NCBI GenBank assembly: GCA_025504975.1
Contig: JANUWI010000009.1
Coordinates: 1,116,001 to 1,180,000, forward strand
From: Plenodomus lindquistii
Lineage: Eukaryota; Ascomycota; Dothideomycetes; Pleosporales; Leptosphaeriaceae
DNA: 64,000 nucleotides
Direction of reading: 5' to 3'
In this document: one piece after another, positions 57,301-64,000 of the stretch
How positions within the stretch are numbered: the first letter of the stretch is position 1
Layout of the letters: the number at the start of each line of letters is the position of its first letter
The notes under the pieces: model-generated
Seen by the model: the letters and a program-made list of their open reading frames with translations, nothing else
The model's database searches: none
Told to the model about the DNA's origin: nothing
Position numbers and translations under genes: made by a program

Positions 57301-58014
57301 GATCTAGACGAAGAACTCTACCAAGGTCTCCACAAGCTAAAAACATACCCCGGCGATGTTGAAGACTTCTCCCTCAACTTCACTGTGACAGACAACATCA
57401 TCACCGATCACACCACTGACCCCAAGAGAACCAAAGCCATCACCAAAGACCTCAAACCTGATGGCGCAAACACACCCGTGACCAACCAAAACCGCCTCGT
57501 CTACATAAGCTACATGGCGCGCCACCGCCTCCAAAACCAACCCTACCTTCAAACCACCGCCTTCCTCCGCGGCCTCAGCACCATGATCCAACCCTCCTGG
57601 CTCTCCATGTTCAACCACTCTGAGCTCCAGACCCTCATCTCAGGCACACGCACGCAAATCGACATTGACGACCTGCGCCGCAACACTGTATACGGCGGGA
57701 CGTACCAAATCGGCACCGACGGCCTCGAACACCCCACCATCCAGATCCTATGGAAAGTCATGAAGGAAATGTCAGACGACGAGCGGCGCGCCGTACTGAA
57801 ATTCGTAACGAGTACGCCGCGTGCACCGCTGCTGGGCTTTGGGACCCTCAACCCGCGATTCAGTATCAGGGATGCGGGGAGTGATCAGGAGAGGCTGCCG
57901 AGTACGAGTACGTGTGTGAATTTGCTCAAGTTGCCCATGTATCGGGATGAGAGGACGCTCAAGGAGAAGTTGCTGTATAGTGTCTTTAGTGGGGCTGGAT
58001 TTGATTTGAGTTAG
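54385..58014 (+). CDS. HUL5: HECT-type E3 ubiquitin ligase HUL5 (UBE3C-like)
   Basis: Proteasome-associated chain-elongating E3 that helps degrade misfolded proteins. A single exon of 1209 aa, in the family range. An IQ-like motif lies near residues 58-74 (AAKRIQRVWRGHASRQ), as in UBE3B/UBE3C. The middle is helical with a disordered acidic patch (DDLDDFEDDFDD) and a basic region (RRLEKLQRQQRKASRRRY). The HECT domain spans about residues 820-1209: GIDGGGVTKEF, FLGRIIGKCLYEGILVDV, and the active-site Cys at about 1177 in LPSTSTCVNLLKLP, followed by the terminal FDLS. The ATG sits in a CACCATGT context. No introns, notable for a gene this long. Confidence 0.97.
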   Translation: MFTSFTGNTRRPRQVNLGGRKTNPFGSPASGGGSQAALDRAQQERAQRQRERDSLNAAKRIQRVWRGHASRQEVAGQLRREWDASENATGSLQAVAYDSEDEALARLQRLLRFASTRNDQDLRRIQHYGLRQTETVKKLQLTASGPWPSAYLRLQQLLLVSLDRQSQSSSTTWTDLGPNLRLLRFVADQIPAKTSKNAQQYYRTLARVISKLTPDLDSSKPTNAEEWHVVIATLISPLKQVTGYTLDAYEAYGVSLLVLPLLSSDSVSPSLQKFRDSLADAINYKLLANALATLFKKSGLQGIPELKSTASRLRLLGSFIYLHRYAHNFSSPESYAVHKDFVAVVSILLNSLPANIIDDSHPISEVTEQDGDDLGSDTVTTFLKEQVTSLVQQEGIGSLLAGSSQGAGDSEDGKVDEARQLANYALALLRFFPRRGDEIRMWLYIGPTETSSAQSARKLPAIRYFWEASKRSSVFTTIFRDSRAAIGLLKPRTSNNDGTAQNDTSNTSQYGSWQPAQQQVDRDAVVTDEWRVILVFLELYTFVLKVTDDEEFFSAGQQDIYSNQVRDSGLPLSEVKDLTTFLKNLGFTLYFNAADITMADEVASNISMGLSYFNPKAMDSQIQKEPVEPSIGGVAGLKIDYVKGLVTGLLRMVYERDSRRKFLPADHWLMTSRFDMTGFIPAVVEEEESRHKIQEEDADDLDDFEDDFDDTPQLIGTSRTQQQRRLEKLQRQQRKASRRRYLQAVAPRLEILQNMPFFIPFTTRVQIFREFVHLDMTKRRGGADPESWRFRIMQRPDARGQFERHAAKIRRENEFEDAFEQFYPLGSGLKEPISITFMDQFGEPEAGIDGGGVTKEFLTSVTDRAFMPTDYIDMFVENDQHLLYPNPAAIEEHKEALRRAGLRENSPEARLQISEMLQRYEFLGRIIGKCLYEGILVDVNFAPFFLRKWALTGGAGSAPNESGYRPTLNDLRDLDEELYQGLHKLKTYPGDVEDFSLNFTVTDNIITDHTTDPKRTKAITKDLKPDGANTPVTNQNRLVYISYMARHRLQNQPYLQTTAFLRGLSTMIQPSWLSMFNHSELQTLISGTRTQIDIDDLRRNTVYGGTYQIGTDGLEHPTIQILWKVMKEMSDDERRAVLKFVTSTPRAPLLGFGTLNPRFSIRDAGSDQERLPSTSTCVNLLKLPMYRDERTLKEKLLYSVFSGAGFDLS

Positions 58015-58390
58015 ATTGGTGGATTGAAGTGATGGTGGGTGCAACGGGGTGGGTGGAATGGATGAGGGGAAGGGGGGAAGAGTGTGGTTTGCGTATGCAC
58101 ATTGTAGTTGCAAGATTAGGGGTGTACTGGGCTAGTACCTTTGCATGAATGCGATTCGGAGATCAATGGACTTTTTGATTCTGTTCTTGAAAGCGTTTCC
58201 AAGTGTAGAAAATTCCAGGTCTTTGGACTGACGTGTACACCTCGAAATTGGTTTGCGGTTCTTCTCATGTCAATTTGCACGTGACTTTCTCGATGTCCAT
58301 GGGTGTATATAAACCCCCCTCAATCTCGCCTTCATCTTCCTTCATCATACAAAAGTTCTACTCGATCATTCCGAAAAAGTTCATTGCAAA
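58015..58390. other. 3' flank of HUL5 and first TATA module
   Basis: No coding frame. A TATATAAA core at 58306 with a CT-rich downstream stretch resembles one array B module outside the regular period. Confidence 0.5.
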
Positions 58391-58800
58391 CATGCTATGT
58401 TTGCGCTGTGTGACACTCTTGGCCAAAAATCATGACATACTCTTTGATGTCTCGGCGGTGTGATTCTCTGGCAAAATGGTTTCTCGTTACCACTCATGTT
58501 CGCGTGCCCGCTTTCTGACAGTCTGACTGAAAAGCGCAACACGCCCAGTCATGTCTCTGCGGCGCGTGCTCTCGCAAAATCCCTCTCGACACCAACGTTA
58601 CTCATGTTCGCACTGTTTGACAGTCTGACTAAAAACTCGCAAGAAGAGGTCTATGTTTCTGCAGCGCGGTTCTCCCGCAAAATCCCTCTCGATACTACTC
58701 ATGTTCGCCTGCGCTGTCTGACAGTCTGACCAAAAGCCTAGTCATCCCATTCAATGTTTTGGCGGTGCGATTTTCTCGTAAACTTCAACACATGATCAGA
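58391..58800 (+). repeat. tandem repeat, period about 100 bp, four diverged copies
   Basis: Copies begin near 58391, 58492, 58601 and 58698 with an ATGTTYGC block, continue with (C)TGACAGTCTGACYRAAA (shorter in the first copy), a TCATGTYTYTGCGGCG-like block and CTCGCAAAATCCCTCTCGA. No frame is shared. It is a sub-array next to array B. Confidence 0.85.
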
Positions 58801-59329
58801 GCAGAGCGTCTCGAGGAGGAGATTCATGACTGCAAATCTGCATGGTTTGGATTTCCAAAATGAAAGAGCACCAGCAAGATGTCTTCTGGCTGTGCTGTCT
58901 CTGTGTGCCCTTTTCAAAGACGGGAAAAGTTTTGGTTATGATTTGAGCGTCGAGAGTCGAAAAGTGAACAGGCTGTGGCCATGACTGGAGTTGGGAGTTG
59001 AGAGTCGGTGGGGAGTGAGTGGGTATAAAGTTCCCCTTGGAGGTGGGGAGATGGACTCTCCTAAGTATCACACGCGGAGTTTTGGTGTTATTGAAAGTCT
59101 GGCGGATATGATTGATGTGGTGTCTTTCCAAAATTTCCAAAGGCCGCAAGCAATGTGTGTGTGACTTCTGGCGCACTCCCGACACATTAAAACGATTCTG
59201 CATAGTCTCGATGTCCTGGTGTGCAGATGGAAAGTGTGCATATACAGTACACATTGTCGCGAAGATCGGATTCGCTGGTTCTTTAAATAACGCTGTCACC
59301 AGCTCATGACGTTTCCATCGCTCATATCG
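58801..59329. other. non-coding spacer between the two repeat arrays
   Basis: A lone TATAAAG core at 59024 fits a degenerate module. No gene. Confidence 0.45.
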
Positions 59330-60900
59330 CTTACACAGGCTGTCCGAAAACACATAAGGGAAAGACAGACGTGCTGCCTTGTTCGCCGGGCGTGCTACAT
59401 AAATTGTGGAATGGAGTCGAGCTTACCTCTTACACACTTTACTTGTCAAGTCTCTATTTCAGATCCAAAACAAAATCTTTGCACATTCATGTTGTCTGAA
59501 ACGACAGGATCTGCTTCTGATGGTTTGAGGTGTTCGTCGGGCGAGACGTATATATTGCGGGATTGAGTGGGCCAACAGTCTTACATCTACCATTCTTGGC
59601 TACGGCGACGGAAATCATCCAACAACAGGTTCATGTGTTTTTCTGTTATCGAAAAGAGGTAGCGGCTATCCAAATGTGTGGAGATCGAGCGGCTCGGTGA
59701 GCGTGGGATATATATTGCAATATCCTGCGGGGTTACTCTCTCACACAATCTTCACGCCTGAATATGGCGAAATAAAAAAAACGCAGACAAGGTATTTATG
59801 CGTGGCTTCGTTGTCCAAAAGGATGACAGCCAAATGCGATGGTGTGCGGCGTTTACTGGGCGTGGCGTATAAATTGCGGTATCTTTCGGAGTCACTCTCT
59901 TACAAACTCAACGCCTGATTGTGCCAAAAACAAAAGCCTGACACATTCATCGTATGTGTCTCTTTGTGGTCCGAAAGAGAGATGGAAGAACTCATGGTGG
60001 GCCCGAGCTGTTCGTCGGTCATCGTATATAAATCTCCGCATCGCGCGAGGGTAGCACTCTCGCAGTTAATCCTTCAATCACTATTTCAAACCCCCATGAA
60101 AATTTGCCATGTGTCTTTGCGTTTCGAAAAAGACACAAGCAGCTTCCGATGGTGCGAGGTTTGGCGGGGCGTGATGTATGAACTCCCACATGTTCAACAG
60201 GGTTGAGCTTACAATCTACCAATATCAGCACAACCCTTTAAAAAATAAGTACAGACCTTTCAATGTGTTTTGTGAGGTCGAAGAGAAATGGCACAGCGAT
60301 TATATGTTGAGCCACTTGCGGGAAGGGTGGTATATAAATCACCAGACCTCGCGAGGTAATTGTCTTGCACTTCGTCCTTGATTTCTTGTTTCAAAAACTT
60401 GAGAAAGCATCCAGATGGGAGTTTATGCCTTCTAAAAAGACGATCAATCCGTTTGATGTTTTCCGGCTGAGATTGGAAGTGGTGTATGTTTATAAACCAC
60501 ATGGTCGACACTATCACACTATCAAAGCCTCCAACCTCTCGGAGTTGGCACACGCTTTTCCAAACATACGGAACGATGGATATCATATGTTTCTTCGCTG
60601 CTCAAAAAAAAGCAAGACCGCTTTCATGGAGTGATCCGGTTGTCGGGCGTGGTATATAACCCGGCATCCTTCTCGCACTTTCATTCTAACAACTCCCGGG
60701 TCTTACTTATCCTGCTGTTTCGAAAACAAGTTGTCGATGCCCTATGCGCTGTGTGTTTCTGTTCGAAAGGTCTGAGACAACTCGCCATGGCCGTTCTCTG
60801 CCCGGTGGTATATTTAACAAACTTCTTGATTTGACATAGCCTACGTTATACTCCTCGCATCTCGGTGAACAGCCCAAGATTGACAAGGTCAATAACACAT
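59330..60900 (+). repeat. array B: ten tandem modules of about 157 bp, each with a TATA-like core
   Basis: TATA-like cores lie at 59397, 59549, 59709, 59868, 60025, 60176, 60331, 60491, 60653 and 60808; the nine intervals are 152, 160, 159, 157, 151, 155, 160, 162 and 155 bp. Most cores are preceded by a GC-rich block (TCGGGCGTGG-like) and followed by GCGG/ATC and then a CTCTC or CTTAC stretch 25-45 bp downstream. About 90 bp before each core is a TTCGAAAAG-like block. Copies have diverged strongly outside these blocks and share no reading frame. The core at 60176 (TATGAAC) is the weakest. Confidence 0.85.
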
Positions 60901-61800
60901 GTCTGACTCTGTGTTCTGAAAACAATAGAAAAAGCATTCGCATAAAAATGCCTTCGCCCAGCGATGTGTAGACTACAAAGTAGGCACTTTCCAGGTCATG
61001 ATTTTCGGACCCCCTCTCCTCTAAAGACATCAAGCTATGCGTCTTGCTCTGTGACGTGTTTAAAGCTGCATCTATCGCCGCGTGTCGCACTCTCGTATAT
61101 GTCCGCACACGTAACTGGAAATACAAGGTCAACGACCCTATGTCCTGCCCTGTTTCTTCTTCAAGAGCAATGAGGAGGTCTTCCATCTGTCTCCTCTGCA
61201 GCTCTGCTGGTTCCTCTATCGCAGATCACACGGTCTTACTCGCTTTTCTCAAGTGTCCGCGAACCTTCAAAGGCAAAGTTCACATTCAACGAGTCTTGCT
61301 TTCCAAATCCAAAGTAGGGGGATGAAGCTATCATGTGTGGACGCGTCGTTCTGGCGTGCTACAGAGGTATATAAACCACCATGCATCGCGCAGTATCATT
61401 TCTCTACTTTTCACATCTCGGTGCATCTATCCAAAATCGTTTGGTTCAGCTGTGTGTGTTTCTTTGCATGGTTCTCAAAAGGGAATAAAGTACATTCCAT
61501 GGCTCGCCGCGGGCGGTTCCGCAAATACATTCATCACAATACATTTGGGACTTCAAAGCATGACGCAAGCGGTACATGTCTTCTTCTGCAATCGCGCTTC
61601 TGTATGATGGGGGTGTAAATAAACTCTCCACCCACTGCGATACAACCTCCTACCTCTCTCTATCACACACCTCAATAGGATCCGAAAAACAAGCACGAAC
61701 AACTGGATGCTGGTGGCTTGAGTCCTGGTTTCCAAATCTGAGTTCGAATGTCGGCATGTGTCTGAGTTGTTTGGCTTTGGAATTGTGGAAACTGTAAGTG
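60901..61800 (+). repeat. degenerate continuation of array B
   Basis: Two further core-like sites, TATATAAAC at 61368 and GTAAATAAAC at 61615, with the same flanking style but irregular spacing. No coding frame. Confidence 0.5.
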
Positions 61801-62253
61801 GATGAGCGTGCGTGCAGTGGAAGACGGGATGAATCAAACATGCGATACTCAAGAGCAAGACTCCGAAATCTCATGTTTGTAATGCCTCGTGTTAGAATTT
61901 GGGAAATCAGTGTTGATCAGACTGGGTTAATGGGATTTTGTCTTTTCGCCAAAAGTCCGCGCGGTGATGAAAGGAAGAAGTGCGCGCGTGTCTAAGGATA
62001 TATTGGACTTTGAAGCTGCATGGGTATTCGTCCATGCAAGAGTCCCCAATACTAGTGATGCTGCCAGATCGCATTCATGTTAAAAGTTTGATTCCGAGAA
62101 TGGATTATATCGAAAAGAAAAGGTAGTATGTACTCCTATGTACAAATGTGCAACACCAAGACCATGCGACGGCTATACATATCGCCGAAACGTTCTATGC
62201 TTGATACATGCGACCCCGAGAAATCATTCCATACCCATCAAAGCCCGGGTGAT
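61801..62253. other. intergenic between array B and the last gene
   Basis: 3' flank of the membrane-protein gene. Nothing recognised. Confidence 0.45.
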
Positions 62254-64000
62254 CTAGTGCCTCCTCCCATCACCATCGCACCACCTCGGCGTCCCGGGTA
62301 CCCCATTGCCTCTCCCTCCCATCCCCTCACTCCCCTTCGAACTCGCCAAACTATTAACCCTCGCCAAGAAACTCTCCTTTGGCCCTTCAAACCCCACAAG
62401 CCCCTTGTACCCAAACGGAACCATGATGTTCAAACCCGCGACCGGAGACTTGGGCATGCTAAGAGCAGGCGATGGAATCTCTTTCCGGCGGAGCTGAATC
62501 AGACTTTTCTTCTTCTTTGGTGGTGAATTGGGGTTTGGGCTGAGACGCGGAAACACGGTGTATGAGACCGGCGGGCTCACTGGTGAGACAAGGGTACTGG
62601 GACCCTTTGAGAGACGCTTTATGTCGTCCCAGCCGAGATGTGTTGGGGGGTAGGGAGGCGAGATTGGGGATTTGGGGCTTTGGGGCTGGGGTGGAGGGGA
62701 GGTGGGGGAGGTGCTTGGTACTGGCTGAGCTGTTGAAGCGGGGGCGGCAGCTTGCGCAGGGCGAGGATCTGGAGCGGCGACAGTAGGTGAGTCGCCACAC
62801 ATGGAGTGCAGCCGATACGGATTATTCGAGTTGAACCGCGTGAATGGTGGTTTTACAGGGGCGTTGCTGTTGTATGCTGTACTCGGCAAGAGAGGCAGAC
62901 GTGGGACTGTGCGTGTAGGGGATGGCGCGCATACAATGACAGAGTCTCGCGTTTCGGTCCATGAGTCTATCGGCAATAGGAGATCATGTTCGAAGGGATC
63001 GCTGACGCCTGAGTCCCTCGGTGAAATTTGGCTGTGAAAAGAAAACCGGCCGTGTAGTGAACGCGTGCGGTGACTTGGAGCTGTGACTGATGGCGCAGTA
63101 TGTGCACTGGTTGTCACAAGTTGGCGTCGACTTCTGACACTGCCTTTGCTACCTGCGCGCGCATGACTGCGCCGCAAACTACCAATGAATGGGCTCAGAG
63201 TAGGAGTTGGGATAACGTGATCGTGAAACAGCGTCGTTGGAGTGCTGCTCGCTGAACTCGAAGGAGACCAATGAGAAACTATTGCATACTGAGGTTCGTT
63301 CGCCAGAGCTTTCAGCACAGCAGTAGCCTCTACCGATGCGCGCAACGATGAATCAAAGGCCGTCTCGGACGCCCGTTTGTGCCCACCTGGGCTCGTGAAC
63401 GGATTTCCTGGGTCGCTAAATGGCGAGATGTGGCCAACAGGCTCTTCACTAGATTCAAGGGAATTTGGTAGCGTTTCGATTGCGCCCTGAGGCGGTAACC
63501 CACTAGCCCCACCAGACATGAGAGCTGGCGCATCGTCATCGTCGCCGTCTCTGATACTGCATCGGTTGGGTGCAGGATCATAGAGGTAGGCTTCTTTCGG
63601 GTATACGCTGCTTTCTGTACTAACACTGGTGGATCTCGATGCGTGGGCGGAGCGATATCGCCGGACCAGGAATACTACTGCAATCGCTGCGAGAAGAACG
63701 CCGGCGAAAGAGGCAGCAGCCACGCCAGCGGTCTGCGAAGGAGTCAGGGTTGGCGAATCTGGCGCGGGGGCTGCAATTGTTGATTCGGAAGCGGATGGAT
63801 CCGGCGGGGGAAATGGAATTAGCGTTCTGGAAGGTCCTATATTGAACTCCGAAATGGTGATTGATAGGTGCACTGATATGCTTGCCGTGGAGGCTGGATG
63901 CGAAATCTCGGTTCCGATAAACTGACCCGATGTAAGGGTAACAAAAGTGGCAGCGGTGTGTGATGCGCTGTAATCGTCCGATGTTGGAGTGACGAGCAAA
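62254..64000 (-). CDS. single-pass membrane protein with long Ser/Pro-rich tail, 5' end outside window
   Basis: Minus-strand frame open from the right edge to a stop at 62254, about 581 codons seen. Residues before the helix are Ser/Thr/Pro rich and look extracellular and O-glycosylated (ITISEFNIGPSRTLIPFPPP). One membrane helix (VAAASFAGVLLAAIAVVFLV) is followed by a basic stop-transfer stretch (RRYRSAHASR). The long cytosolic tail is disordered, with repeated Ser/Pro motifs and a Lys-rich patch (PPKKKKSLIQLRRKE). The design resembles fungal cell-surface sensors such as Wsc/Mid2-type or Axl2-like proteins, but no defining extracellular domain is in the window. Confidence 0.85.
   Translation of the reverse strand, partial: LLVTPTSDDYSASHTAATFVTLTSGQFIGTEISHPASTASISVHLSITISEFNIGPSRTLIPFPPPDPSASESTIAAPAPDSPTLTPSQTAGVAAASFAGVLLAAIAVVFLVRRYRSAHASRSTSVSTESSVYPKEAYLYDPAPNRCSIRDGDDDDAPALMSGGASGLPPQGAIETLPNSLESSEEPVGHISPFSDPGNPFTSPGGHKRASETAFDSSLRASVEATAVLKALANEPQYAIVSHWSPSSSASSTPTTLFHDHVIPTPTLSPFIGSLRRSHARAGSKGSVRSRRQLVTTSAHTAPSVTAPSHRTRSLHGRFSFHSQISPRDSGVSDPFEHDLLLPIDSWTETRDSVIVCAPSPTRTVPRLPLLPSTAYNSNAPVKPPFTRFNSNNPYRLHSMCGDSPTVAAPDPRPAQAAAPASTAQPVPSTSPTSPPPQPQSPKSPISPPYPPTHLGWDDIKRLSKGPSTLVSPVSPPVSYTVFPRLSPNPNSPPKKKKSLIQLRRKEIPSPALSMPKSPVAGLNIMVPFGYKGLVGFEGPKESFLARVNSLASSKGSEGMGGRGNGVPGTPRWCDGDGRRH

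Noticed and set aside
60260..60634. Open frames of 89-108 codons inside array B
   Set aside because: Different modules do not share a frame and the products show no similarity to one another, so the repeats are not tandem exons.
59330..60900. CRISPR-like array
   Set aside because: Repeats are long, diverged and not separated by unique spacers, and the sequence is eukaryotic nuclear DNA.

Overview
This is nuclear DNA from a filamentous ascomycete fungus. The evidence is dense genes with short (39-161 nt, mostly 47-69 nt) GT-AG introns carrying CTAAC/CTAAT-type branch points, plus fungus-specific genes: an EMRE-independent type mitochondrial calcium uniporter, an AzgA purine permease, a PL3 pectate lyase, an AIM32-type protein and a STAND-type N-terminal domain. 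The PL3 enzyme and overall gene style fit a plant-associated Dothideomycete, perhaps Pleosporales; that placement is inference.

Layout. 1-7.5 kb: three minus-strand genes, a large proline-rich protein cut by the left edge, the mitochondrial calcium uniporter, and a secreted pectate lyase. 7.5-11.7 kb: about 4 kb almost without genes, holding a broken aldo/keto reductase copy. 11.7-23.1 kb: purine permease, RIB3 (riboflavin synthesis), a head-to-head pair of microtubule regulators (PAC1/LIS1 and an XMAP215/Stu2 protein), and a PLP-dependent aminotransferase-like gene whose catalytic lysine position reads arginine. 23-30.5 kb: sparse region with two small spliced genes, then two disordered fungal proteins. 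30.7-35.7 kb: a 1032-residue protein with a STAND-like N-terminal domain and ankyrin-like C-terminal part, a small cysteine-rich protein and an uncertain gene. 36-38.7 kb: non-coding, with tandem modules of about 240 bp carrying TATA cores (array A). 38.9-54 kb: VPS60, a SAPS-family PP2A/Sit4 subunit, AIM32, a putative OB-fold protein, a secreted M28 leucine aminopeptidase, an AsaB/CmcJ-type oxygenase-like protein and two small membrane proteins. 54.4-58.0 kb: the HECT ubiquitin ligase HUL5. 58.2-61.8 kb: a second non-coding array (array B). 62.25-64 kb: a single-pass membrane protein running off the right edge.

Most genes are unrelated housekeeping functions; the functional links I can see are PAC1 with Stu2 (dynein and microtubule plus-end control, shared promoter) and the two secreted degradative enzymes. 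The most unusual structure is array B: ten successive TATA-like cores at 151-162 bp spacing between 59,397 and 60,808, each followed by a pyrimidine-rich CTCTC/CTTAC stretch, with no conserved reading frame. Array A at 36.9-38.5 kb has a similar plan with a longer period. I know of no described element with this organisation and treat it as the best candidate for something new here. Two introns (in the Stu2 and ankyrin-like genes) appear to use GC-AG splice sites.
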